DNA from: CF-113 sp035308345
Lineage (GTDB): Bacteria > Chloroflexota > Ktedonobacteria > Ktedonobacterales > Ktedonobacteraceae
DNA: 7,751 nt
Reading direction: 5' to 3'
Assembly (NCBI GenBank): GCA_035308345.1
Contig: DATGGW010000055.1
Span: forward strand, 1-7,751
The position numbers and the translations under genes were made by a program. Positions within the stretch are counted from its first letter, which is position 1; every line of letters starts with the position of its first letter. This document shows, one piece after another, positions 1 through 6,784 of this stretch. Below the pieces are notes generated by a model. The model did no database searches and was not told the origin of the DNA. It saw only the letters and a list, made by a program, of their open reading frames with translations.

Positions 1-1
1 A

Positions 2-1855
2 ACCGATGTGCCGACCCTGTACGATCTGCTTGCCGGTTATATGCCACAGCCAGCCGCGATAATATCACCGGAGCCGCATTCCGAAAGTTCGCCGAATGCA
101 ACGACGTGGGGAGAGAAGCACGACGCTTCCACGAATGCGCAATCGCAGCAGACTTTACAAGAATATATCGATTCGTCCGGGCAAAAGCTGGGCTGGTGGT
201 CAAACTTCCCGGCTTACATAAGAAGCTTGCTGCAAGCCTGGTATGGAGATGCTGCCAATGAGGAAGACGGCAATTGCAGCTATCGCCTGATTCCCAAGAT
301 GACCGGGGATCATTCGCACCTGGTGACGAGCTATGCTATGCTGGATGGCAAAGTCAAGGGCTACCTGCTCTTTGGCCAGAACCCGGCAGCGGGCAGCACC
401 AACTCGCGCATGCAGCGCAAAGCGCTGGAGCAGCTCGACTGGATGGTGGTACGCGACCTGTACGAGGTTGAATCAGCGGCGTTCTGGTATAAACAGCCCG
501 GTTTTGGGCCGCAGACGGAACCGGTCGATTCGAGCAAAATAAAGACCGAAATCTTTCTCCTGCCCGCTGCCGCCTCGACGGAGAAGGAGGGTAGTTTCAC
601 CAATACGCAGCGCATGCTTCAATGGCGCGATAAGGCGGTTGACCCGGCCGGTGATGCGCGTAGCGATCTCTGGTTCGTCTACCATCTGGGCAAACGCCTG
701 AAAGAACTCTACGCTGGCAGCAAAGAGTGGCGCGATCAGGGTTTGCTAACCCTGACGTGGGACTATGACCGCGAAGAGCCGGAACCTGGGTCGCGCATCG
801 TCGATGAACCGGATGCGCTGCTGGTCTTGAAAGAGATCAACGGCTACTATGTGCGCCCGCCAGATGCGGCGGATAGAGAGCGAGAATACAGCCTGCGCGA
901 TGCGCCGCACGTGCCGGGCTTTAGCGTACTCAAAGATGACGGCAGCACAGCCTGTGGTTCGTGGATTTATAGCGGCGTCTATCCTGCCCCAGACAATAAC
1001 CGGGCGGCTTCACGCAATCCCGAAGGGCGAACATTCCTGGGATGGGGATTTTCATGGCCGTCCAATCGCCGCATCCTCTATAATCGCGCCTCGGCTGATC
1101 CGCAGGGGCGACCCTGGTCTGAGCGCAAGAAATATGTCTGGTGGGACGAAGCCGAGAAGAAATGGACCGGCTACGATGTGCCGGACTTCCCTGTGAGCAA
1201 GTCACCCGACTACACGCCGCCATCTGGAGCGGTGGGCATAGATGCGCACTCCGGCAGCGATCCATTCCTAATGAAACCGGATGGCAAGGGTTGGCTCTAC
1301 GCGCCCAAAGGACTGAAGGATGGACCATTGCCGACGCATTATGAAGCGGCAGAGTCGCCCGTGCATAACGCGATGTATCAACAGCAGAGCAACCCGGCAG
1401 CGAAGTACTTCCGAAACCGACCTGACAATCGCCTGGCTGCTGTTGGTGATAGTGAGTATCCAATAGTGATTACCACGTATCGCCTGACCGAGCATCATGT
1501 CAGCGGGCCGATGACGCGCTGGATGCCCTGGCTGAATGCGCTGCAGCCAGCGCTGTTCGTCGAGATCAGCCCGGAACTGGCCTCGGAACGTAAGATTCGA
1601 CATGGTGAGTGGGTGATTATCAACACGCCGCGCGGCGAGATCGAGGCGCGCGCTATGGTGACACGCCGTATGCGCCCGCTTTTTGTCGCAGGGCACGTGG
1701 TTCACCAGATCGGCCTGCCGTTTCACTGGGGCTTCCAGGGTAAGAGCAAGGGCAGTATCACCAATGACCTGGCTCACATGGTGCTGGAACCGAACGTGAG
1801 CATTGAAGAGGCCAAAGCGTTTATGTGCAATATCCGTCCCGGCAAGATGCCGTAA
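2..1855 (+). CDS. fdnG: Formate dehydrogenase (FDH-N type) catalytic alpha subunit, C-terminal part, 5'-truncated by the window
   Basis: This is the C-terminal ~617 residues of the molybdopterin subunit that oxidises formate to CO2. The frame is open to the window edge (Thr-Asp precede the GTG at 8), so that GTG is internal and the gene begins upstream. The iron-sulfur motif and the Cys or selenocysteine active site are therefore not visible. Residue numbers count from that GTG. The signatures match E. coli FdnG/FdoG as I recall it: DSSKIKTEIFLLP (~174-186), CGSWIYSG, WPSNRRILYNRASADPQG (~349-366), and the molybdopterin-dinucleotide-binding domain (~480-615) with TTYRLTEHHVSG and IGLPFHWGFQGKSKGSI near the end. 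The close match to FdnG rather than to soluble FdhA/FdhF types is the basis for calling it respiratory. A Ser/Asn/Gln-rich stretch at ~20-55 looks longer than in E. coli. No in-frame TGA occurs in the visible part. The next gene follows after 55 nt, clearly in one operon. Confidence 0.93.
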   Translation, partial: TDVPTLYDLLAGYMPQPAAIISPEPHSESSPNATTWGEKHDASTNAQSQQTLQEYIDSSGQKLGWWSNFPAYIRSLLQAWYGDAANEEDGNCSYRLIPKMTGDHSHLVTSYAMLDGKVKGYLLFGQNPAAGSTNSRMQRKALEQLDWMVVRDLYEVESAAFWYKQPGFGPQTEPVDSSKIKTEIFLLPAAASTEKEGSFTNTQRMLQWRDKAVDPAGDARSDLWFVYHLGKRLKELYAGSKEWRDQGLLTLTWDYDREEPEPGSRIVDEPDALLVLKEINGYYVRPPDAADREREYSLRDAPHVPGFSVLKDDGSTACGSWIYSGVYPAPDNNRAASRNPEGRTFLGWGFSWPSNRRILYNRASADPQGRPWSERKKYVWWDEAEKKWTGYDVPDFPVSKSPDYTPPSGAVGIDAHSGSDPFLMKPDGKGWLYAPKGLKDGPLPTHYEAAESPVHNAMYQQQSNPAAKYFRNRPDNRLAAVGDSEYPIVITTYRLTEHHVSGPMTRWMPWLNALQPALFVEISPELASERKIRHGEWVIINTPRGEIEARAMVTRRMRPLFVAGHVVHQIGLPFHWGFQGKSKGSITNDLAHMVLEPNVSIEEAKAFMCNIRPGKMP

Positions 1856-1863
1856 ATAGGGTA

Positions 1864-1883
1864 GGGGCGTGTAGCTCTGCCCC
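1864..1883 (+). other. Small intercistronic hairpin between fdnG-like and fdnH-like genes
   Basis: GGGGC (1864-1868) can pair with GCCCC (1879-1883) around a 10-nt loop in the 55-nt gap, just upstream of the fdnH-like Shine-Dalgarno. There is no T-tract, so it is not a terminator. It could be an mRNA processing or stability element, or chance in a GC-rich spacer. The stem is short, so this is a weak call. Confidence 0.2.
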
Positions 1884-1897
1884 CGCCTGGATGACCT

Positions 1898-1904
1898 AAA
1901 GGAG
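1898..1904 (+). promoter_or_regulatory. Ribosome binding site of the fdnH-like gene
   Basis: AAAGGAG lies 6 nt before the ATG at 1911 and fixes the start of the iron-sulfur subunit. Confidence 0.85.
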
Positions 1905-1910
1905 AATACG

Positions 1911-2876
1911 ATGGCGGTTGAACCTTATCAACGCGATACCAATGGGCGAGGGTCGCTGCAGGCCGTCATATCGTCCCTGGTGGGCAATAAGATGCCGCCG
2001 ATTGCACAGCAGCCTGCCATGGGGTTTTTCACAGATACCAGTTTGTGTATCGGCTGCAAAGCCTGCGAAGTGGCCTGCAAACAGTGGAATCAACTTCCGG
2101 CCAGCGACGCGATCTGGACAGGTTCCAGCTACGACAACACCGGGGAACTGAGCCCAACGACGTGGCGACACGTGCAATTTATCGAGCATATCGGGCGGCG
2201 CGAGCAGGGATTGAACGGGCTGCGTGACGATATCGACGCGCAAATTGCCCAGGCGAAGAGCAGCGGCGTCATTCCCATGACCCCGGCAGGGACGGCATTG
2301 CCATTCTTTAATACCGATCGCTGGCTGATGCAGAGCGATGTGTGCAAGCACTGCGCGCCCGCGCCATGCCAGGAAGCCTGCCCGACGGGCGCCATCATCC
2401 GCACGGAGTTCGATACGGTCTACGTACAGCAGGATATTTGCAACGGCTGCGGCTATTGCGTGGTAGCCTGCCCATTCGGGGTGATCGCGCGCGATGAAGT
2501 GGGAGATCACACGGTGCATAAATGCACGCTGTGTTATGATCGCATGAAGGATGGCATCGAGCCAGCCTGCGCCAAAGCCTGCCCAACCGATTCCATTCAA
2601 TTTGGCGAAGTAGAAAAGCTGAAAGCGCACGCTCGCGAGCGAGTGGGTATTTTACAGGCGCGCGGCGTGAAAGAGGCGCGTCTGTACGGAGTGGATGACG
2701 GCATGCTTGATGGCGGCCTCAATTCCAGCTTTCTGCTGCTTGACGAGCCAGAAGTGTACAATCTTCCGGACAATCCCACACGTCCCGCGAACAATGTAGT
2801 TCCAGCATCGTTGTGGACGATGCTGGCGGCCATGATACTAGGGGTGTTCGGCTTTATTTTCTTTAGAGGAGACTAA
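1911..2876 (+). CDS. fdnH: Formate dehydrogenase iron-sulfur (beta) subunit with C-terminal membrane anchor
   Basis: A 321-residue electron-transfer subunit carrying four 4Fe-4S clusters from the catalytic subunit to the membrane subunit. All sixteen cysteines are visible in four groups: C46/C49/C52/C56 (CIGCKACEVACK), C145/C148/C153/C157 (CKHCAPAPCQEACP), C177/C180/C183/C187 (CNGCGYCVVACP) and C205/C208/C220/C224 (CTLC...CAKACP). A long segment between the first two groups (~57-144) is as expected for FdnH/FdoH. A hydrophobic helix at ~300-318, followed only by Arg-Gly-Asp, is the FdnH-type single membrane anchor; it suggests that the cluster domain lies on the same face as the catalytic subunit. 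There is no N-terminal signal peptide, so it would travel with the alpha subunit if that carries a Tat signal (outside the window; inference). The start is set by AAAGGAG at 1898-1904. The stop codon overlaps the ribosome binding site of the next gene, implying translational coupling. Confidence 0.95.
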   Translation: MAVEPYQRDTNGRGSLQAVISSLVGNKMPPIAQQPAMGFFTDTSLCIGCKACEVACKQWNQLPASDAIWTGSSYDNTGELSPTTWRHVQFIEHIGRREQGLNGLRDDIDAQIAQAKSSGVIPMTPAGTALPFFNTDRWLMQSDVCKHCAPAPCQEACPTGAIIRTEFDTVYVQQDICNGCGYCVVACPFGVIARDEVGDHTVHKCTLCYDRMKDGIEPACAKACPTDSIQFGEVEKLKAHARERVGILQARGVKEARLYGVDDGMLDGGLNSSFLLLDEPEVYNLPDNPTRPANNVVPASLWTMLAAMILGVFGFIFFRGD

Positions 2877-2883
2877 GGGAGGG
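2875..2883 (+). promoter_or_regulatory. Ribosome binding site of the nrfD-like gene, overlapping the upstream stop codon
   Basis: AAGGGAGGG begins within the TAA of the fdnH-like gene (2874-2876) and ends 7 nt before the ATG at 2891. It is a strong site, and its placement supports translational coupling of the two subunits. Confidence 0.85.
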
Positions 2884-2890
2884 TTTTCTG

Positions 2891-3961
2891 ATGCAGGAAA
2901 CTCGTCTGCCACAAACAATACAGGAGAACCTGTCGCCATCTCCGCTGATGGAGCGGTTGGCGACGCTCACAACGGGCTATACGCCCGATCTCGAACGAGA
3001 GCTCGAGGTGGAGTCGAGCTATTTCGATTATCCCGTGCTGAAAGAGCCGACCTGGCGCTGGGAAATCATCTGGTACTTTTTCTTTGGCGGGTTGGCAGGT
3101 GGTTGCTATTTAATTGCCAGCCTTGCTTCTCTCTTCGGCTCAAAAGAAGACCGGGCGGTTGCGCGCGCAGGCTATTATCTTTCGCTGCTGGCGCTCATGC
3201 CCTGCCCACCGCTGCTCATCAAAGACCTGGGCAGGCCGGAGCGTTTTTTGCACATGCTGCGCATATTCAAGGTCAAATCGCCCATGTCTATGGGTACGTG
3301 GGGACTGGTCAGTTTTTCACTCTTCAGCGGGCTGACGGCGGTGATCCAGGCGGCGCGTGATGGCATACTGGGACGCTGGTGGGGCGCGCGCCTGCTGGCA
3401 GGGGTACCCCAGCGTTTGATAGCGCTGCCAGGAACGGTGCTGGGTATCTTTCTCGGCGGCTATACCGGCGTGCTGCTAGCGGCGACCAGCGTACCACTGT
3501 GGTCGCGCAGCAGGGTGCTGGGTGCGGTATTTGTCTCGTCAGCGATATCGACCAGTTCTGCTTTGATCTCATTCGTGCTGCGCATGACAGGCGCGCCTGC
3601 TCGCACGCTGCATAAACTGGAACGCCTGGAATGGATGGCCATGCTGATTGAGATGGCGGGGCTGCTGACATTCTTGCGCGGGACCGGACGCGCCGCCCGC
3701 CCACTGGTGGGAACCGCGCCTGCCGAGCACGGGCGCAATTTCTGGAGCCTCGTTTTTGGTGGGGGATTGGCGCTGCCCTGGCTGCTCCAGACAGCATCAT
3801 TGTTGAGTGGACGGCGCAAGAATAAAAAGAATAATGGTAGGGGTATCATTATCTCGCTGCTGGTGCTGCTAGGTGGCTACTTCCTGCGGCGCACGATCAT
3901 CGAGGCAGGGCATTCGTCGAGCCGGGATGCGCGCACAACGCTGTGGAACGCCAGAAGGTAG
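2891..3961 (+). CDS. nrfD: NrfD-family integral membrane subunit of the formate dehydrogenase complex
   Basis: A 356-residue polytopic membrane protein of the NrfD/PsrC family, which exchanges electrons between an iron-sulfur subunit and the quinone pool without haem. After a ~55-residue hydrophilic N-terminus there are about eight hydrophobic segments (roughly 57-82, 92-112, 135-155, 176-200, 208-230, 245-263, 284-304, 318-334). Family-typical motifs are GGLAGGCYL (66-74) in the first helix, KDLGRPERFLHMLRIFKVKSPMSMGTW (111-137, read in two parts) around the second loop, and YTGVLLAATSVPLW (191-204). The short Lys/Arg/Asn-rich loop at 308-317 should face the cytoplasm. It follows the iron-sulfur gene by 14 nt with a strong ribosome binding site, so it is the membrane anchor and quinone module of this dehydrogenase. 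It takes the place that a cytochrome b (FdnI) has in the E. coli enzyme. It ends 11 bp before the stop of a convergent gene, and no terminator is apparent. Confidence 0.9.
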   Translation: MQETRLPQTIQENLSPSPLMERLATLTTGYTPDLERELEVESSYFDYPVLKEPTWRWEIIWYFFFGGLAGGCYLIASLASLFGSKEDRAVARAGYYLSLLALMPCPPLLIKDLGRPERFLHMLRIFKVKSPMSMGTWGLVSFSLFSGLTAVIQAARDGILGRWWGARLLAGVPQRLIALPGTVLGIFLGGYTGVLLAATSVPLWSRSRVLGAVFVSSAISTSSALISFVLRMTGAPARTLHKLERLEWMAMLIEMAGLLTFLRGTGRAARPLVGTAPAEHGRNFWSLVFGGGLALPWLLQTASLLSGRRKNKKNNGRGIIISLLVLLGGYFLRRTIIEAGHSSSRDARTTLWNARR

Positions 3962-3972
3962 CCGGGACATCG

Positions 3973-6474
3973 TTATTGTTGCAGGCCACTCACAACACGG
4001 GCGTATTTCTCGGCGAGGGCCTGGGCCTGCTCGTTAGAGACGGATTCGGCGACGACGTGGAAAAGCGGGCGGTCGGCATCGGGCAGAACCAGTACCCATT
4101 CTTTGCCTAGATCGATCTTGATGCCATCGATAGGCTTGGCGCGATGTTCGCGATACTGCTCACTCAGGATGCGCATAACCTTGCCCTTGTTCTCCCAGGG
4201 ACAGGTGACGGTGGTTCGGCTCATGTAATAGGACGGCAGATCATCAACGACATCTGAGAGATGCATCTCGAAGGTTGCCAGCAGTTCCAGCAATTTGAGC
4301 ACAGCCAGCATGCCGTCAAAGGCGGGATGCATCACCGGGAAGACAAAGCCGCCCGTGCCATCGCCCACCAGCACGACTCCCTCACGTCCGGCCGCCGTCA
4401 TCAGGGCGTGCGCCAGCACCCTGGTATGCATGATAGTTCCATCGTAGCGTTTGGCGATATGCTGCAGCGCGCTGGGGGCCGAAACAGGCGCGGCTACGAT
4501 GCCGTTGCGGTTTTTACGAAGCAGCAGGCTGGTCATCACGGCCAGCATTTTCATGCCATCCAGAACGCGGCCCCGGTCATCCACGACGGAAATACGCTCG
4601 CCGCCGGGATCGATGCGGATACCAAGGTCGTCGTTCAAGGTCGCGGTAATGGTAGCGAGCCGCTGCATATCTTTCTCGATTTCCTCGATGGGCCGTGCGA
4701 AGCGCGATTCTTCCAGGTTAGTATTCAGCACGATCACTTCGCAGCCCAGGCGATTGAAGATGGCCGGCAACAACTGGGTGGAGCTGCCATTGGCGTAATC
4801 CATCACGATGCGGAACTTACGCCGCTGGATCAAGGGGACATCAAGCACTTTCATCAGCCCATCGCGATAGCGCCCAATTACTTGATCGTTCGCCAGAACT
4901 TCAATTGACCCCAGGTCATCGAGATAGACGCGGCGAAAATCCTCGCGGAAGAAGAGATTTTCGACCTTGCGCTCGGTGGTTTTATTGATGTCGGTGCCAT
5001 ATTGGTCAAAAAATTTGATATCCACTATGCGTGGATCGTGCGGGGAGAGGCGTACATGCACCCCACCAATGGCGTCTGTATTGCGCACGTAGTAACGCGC
5101 CACCGGAATAGGCACCTGGTTGATGTCTTCCACATTGACGCCTGCCGAAGGCATACCGGCGACAACCGCGCGTTTTATCATGCGCGATGTGCGATGCGAG
5201 GAATCGCGGTTGATGCAAACCACCGAGCCCTTCGGCAGAATCGCGCCGTAGGCCGCACCCAGCTTGGCGGCAAACTCCGGCGTCAGGTCGACATTCACCA
5301 GTCCAGTCACCCCGAAGCGGCTGAAGAGGCCGCGCTTGCCCTGGGAGCCCCAGATAATACTGGAATTGATAACGGCGCCCGCCTCAATCTCTTTATCAGG
5401 CCATATTTTGACGTTGGGTTGAATGATGGCGCCCTCCTGGACAATGGAGTTATCGCCAATCACCGAGCCCTCAAACATGACCGCTTTGCTCTTGATGCTG
5501 GTGGACGAGCCGACGATGGCCCCGCGCAGTTCAGCGCGCTCGCCGATAAACGAATTGTTCCATACAATGCTGCGATCAACCTGGGCGCGATCATCGATGA
5601 TGGTGTACTGGCCGATGGAGCTGGGGCCGTGAATGATGCTGCCCGACTTGACTTTGCAGTCTTGCGCCAGGTAGATGGGACCATATAATTGCGCGTCGGG
5701 GTCGATCTGCACTCCTTCCCCACACCAGATATTGCCGCCAATGTTTTTCGCCGGAATCTCTACGTCCACATGCCCCTGCAAGATATCAGCGTTCGCGCGC
5801 ATATACTCGCTGAGGTTGCCGACGTCGCACCAGTATCCACTGGAGACGTATCCATAAATGGGATCGCCCTTGCGCAGCATATAGGGAAACAGTTCCTGGC
5901 TAAAGTCATAGGGTTTGTCTTTCTCGAAGTACGAGAAAATCTGCGGGTCCAGCACGTAAATACCCGTATTGATGGTATCACTGAAGACCTCACCCCAGCT
6001 GGGCTTTTCGAGGAATTGCGAAATATGTCCATCTTCGTTGGTAATGATGACTCCGTATTCCAGCGGATTCGCCACGTGCGCCAGGGTTAGAGTTGCAAGC
6101 GATTTCTTCGCCTCGTGATATTTGATAATATCGGTCAGGTTGTAATCGGTCAGGGCGTCACCGCTGATAACCAGAAACGGCTCGGTTAAGTGCTCTTCTG
6201 CATTCTTAACGCTGCCAGCCGTACCAAGTGGCACATCTTCGCGTGAGTAAGTGATATGCATACCGAACTGAGAACCGTTGCCAAAATAGTCTTCGATGTT
6301 GCTTGCCAGGTACTGGACGGTCACAATTACGTCGGTTATAGAGTGCCGTTTCAATAAATTGAGGATGTGCTCCATGACTGGTTTCCCGGCAATCGGTACC
6401 ATTGGTTTGGGACGCCGGATGGTTAATGGTCGCAGTCTCGAACCTTCCCCGCCGGCCATAACAACCGCTTTCAT
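3973..6474 (-). CDS. Sugar-1-phosphate (probably mannose-1-phosphate) guanylyl/nucleotidyltransferase fused to a phosphomannomutase-like domain
   Basis: An 833-residue three-part fusion. Residues 1-~235 are a nucleotidyltransferase: MAGGEGSRLRPL (6-17) with PKPM (22-25), GTAGSVKNAEE (84-94), the SGDALTD metal site (104-110), FLEKP (154-158), NTGIYVL (169-175) and WCDVGN (215-220). Residues ~245-376 are a hexapeptide left-handed beta-helix. Residues ~385-833 have the phosphomannomutase/phosphoglucomutase order, but with altered motifs: RLSPHDP (475-481) at the phosphoserine loop, DPGGER (622-627) at the metal loop, GDGTGG (704-709) at the sugar loop and PDADRP (798-803) at the phosphate loop. 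Similar fusions are, to my knowledge, common in Actinomycetota, Chloroflexota and Cyanobacteria and are usually annotated as mannose-1-phosphate guanylyltransferase. It probably makes GDP-mannose or another NDP-sugar for cell-surface glycans; the exact sugar is not readable. The ATG at 6474 is chosen because AAGGAGG precedes it by 5 nt; an in-frame GTG at 6519 would add 15 residues lying in a hairpin. Confidence 0.9.
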   Translation of the reverse strand: MKAVVMAGGEGSRLRPLTIRRPKPMVPIAGKPVMEHILNLLKRHSITDVIVTVQYLASNIEDYFGNGSQFGMHITYSREDVPLGTAGSVKNAEEHLTEPFLVISGDALTDYNLTDIIKYHEAKKSLATLTLAHVANPLEYGVIITNEDGHISQFLEKPSWGEVFSDTINTGIYVLDPQIFSYFEKDKPYDFSQELFPYMLRKGDPIYGYVSSGYWCDVGNLSEYMRANADILQGHVDVEIPAKNIGGNIWCGEGVQIDPDAQLYGPIYLAQDCKVKSGSIIHGPSSIGQYTIIDDRAQVDRSIVWNNSFIGERAELRGAIVGSSTSIKSKAVMFEGSVIGDNSIVQEGAIIQPNVKIWPDKEIEAGAVINSSIIWGSQGKRGLFSRFGVTGLVNVDLTPEFAAKLGAAYGAILPKGSVVCINRDSSHRTSRMIKRAVVAGMPSAGVNVEDINQVPIPVARYYVRNTDAIGGVHVRLSPHDPRIVDIKFFDQYGTDINKTTERKVENLFFREDFRRVYLDDLGSIEVLANDQVIGRYRDGLMKVLDVPLIQRRKFRIVMDYANGSSTQLLPAIFNRLGCEVIVLNTNLEESRFARPIEEIEKDMQRLATITATLNDDLGIRIDPGGERISVVDDRGRVLDGMKMLAVMTSLLLRKNRNGIVAAPVSAPSALQHIAKRYDGTIMHTRVLAHALMTAAGREGVVLVGDGTGGFVFPVMHPAFDGMLAVLKLLELLATFEMHLSDVVDDLPSYYMSRTTVTCPWENKGKVMRILSEQYREHRAKPIDGIKIDLGKEWVLVLPDADRPLFHVVAESVSNEQAQALAEKYARVVSGLQQ

Positions 6475-6479
6475 GGAAA

Positions 6480-6486
6480 CCTCCTT
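6480..6486 (-). promoter_or_regulatory. Ribosome binding site deciding the start of the nucleotidyltransferase fusion
   Basis: On the - strand, AAGGAGG stands 5 nt before the ATG at 6474. It favours this start over the GTG at 6519, which has no comparable site. Confidence 0.88.
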
Positions 6487-6497
6487 AGCAGTCAAAT

Positions 6498-6527
6498 GAG
6501 ACGGCGCAGCTTTAGCCACGCCGCCTC
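6498..6527 (-). promoter_or_regulatory. 13-bp stem-loop in the 5' leader of the nucleotidyltransferase fusion mRNA
   Basis: On the - strand, GAGGCGGCGTGGC pairs along its full length with GCTGCGCCGTCTC around a TAAA loop. The three non-Watson-Crick positions are G.U in the - strand RNA but A.C in the + strand, so the stem is selectively stable in the leftward transcript. It ends 11 nt before the Shine-Dalgarno and is not followed by a U-tract, so it is not a standard terminator for the small upstream gene. With the promoter proposed at 6529-6558 it would sit at the very 5' end of the mRNA, where it could protect the transcript or bind a regulator (inference). Confidence 0.6.
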
Positions 6528-6528
6528 A

Positions 6529-6558
6529 ATTGTACAATAAGAAGAAAGTACGCTGCAA
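6529..6558 (-). promoter_or_regulatory. Candidate promoter of the nucleotidyltransferase fusion
   Basis: On the - strand there is TTGCAG (6558-6553), an 18-nt spacer, then TACAAT (6534-6529), which matches the -10 consensus at five of six positions; the -35 matches only at its first three. The -10 lies in the perfect 10-bp palindrome ATTGTACAAT (6529-6538), which could be an operator. Transcription would begin near 6522. Read-through from the small gene 115 nt upstream is the alternative. Confidence 0.4.
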
Positions 6559-6589
6559 GATTATCTCGCCGCACATCCCATATCCACCG

Positions 6590-6769
6590 CTACCAATCGC
6601 TCAAGCGACCGTGCTCGACAAGCCAGCGCACAAAACGATGGTAATTCGTCTCCTGCGTCGCCTGTCGCTCTTCATACTCTGCGCGCAACTCGATAAGCTT
6701 GCTGGCCTCTTCCACACTAAAGCCCTCGTCCAGGAGGGCATCAATGAGCAGATCCATATACTGCTGCAT
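6590..6769 (-). CDS. Small hypothetical helical protein, 59 residues
   Basis: I do not recognise this protein. It starts MQQYMDLLIDALLDEGFS and ends with WLVEHGRLSDW. The first ~35 residues are acidic and look like two amphipathic helices (DLLIDALLDEGFSVEEASKLIEL), a pattern reminiscent of small UBA-like or EF-Tu-binding helical bundles, though I would not assign that. The C-terminal part (YHRFVRWLVEHGRL) is more basic and aromatic. There is no signal peptide, membrane segment or cysteine, so it is probably cytosolic. The ATG at 6769 is chosen over the longer open frame (to 6820) because AAGGGAGG lies 7 nt before it; the 17-residue extension would run over that site. It lies 115 nt upstream of the nucleotidyltransferase gene on the same strand and might be partly co-transcribed, but that gene has its own candidate promoter. 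It has its own promoter and a long leader upstream. Confidence 0.72.
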   Translation of the reverse strand: MQQYMDLLIDALLDEGFSVEEASKLIELRAEYEERQATQETNYHRFVRWLVEHGRLSDW

Positions 6770-6776
6770 GCAATTA

Positions 6777-6784
6777 CCTCCCTT
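6777..6784 (-). promoter_or_regulatory. Ribosome binding site of the 59-residue protein
   Basis: On the - strand, AAGGGAGG precedes the ATG at 6769 with a 7-nt gap. This near-ideal site is the best single argument that the small ORF is translated. Confidence 0.82.

Noticed and set aside
4261..5688. Long + strand frames (up to 228 codons) opposite the fusion gene
   Set aside because: They are antisense shadows of a gene with clear family motifs throughout and have no ribosome binding sites.
6475..6519. 15-residue N-terminal extension of the nucleotidyltransferase from a GTG at 6519
   Set aside because: The GTG lies inside the 13-bp hairpin and has no ribosome binding site. The ATG at 6474 has AAGGAGG at 5 nt and begins exactly at the family's canonical MKAVVMAGG.
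6498..6527. Intrinsic terminator of the 59-residue gene
   Set aside because: The stem is strong, but it is followed on the - strand by ATTTGACTGC rather than a T-tract, and it lies directly before a start codon.
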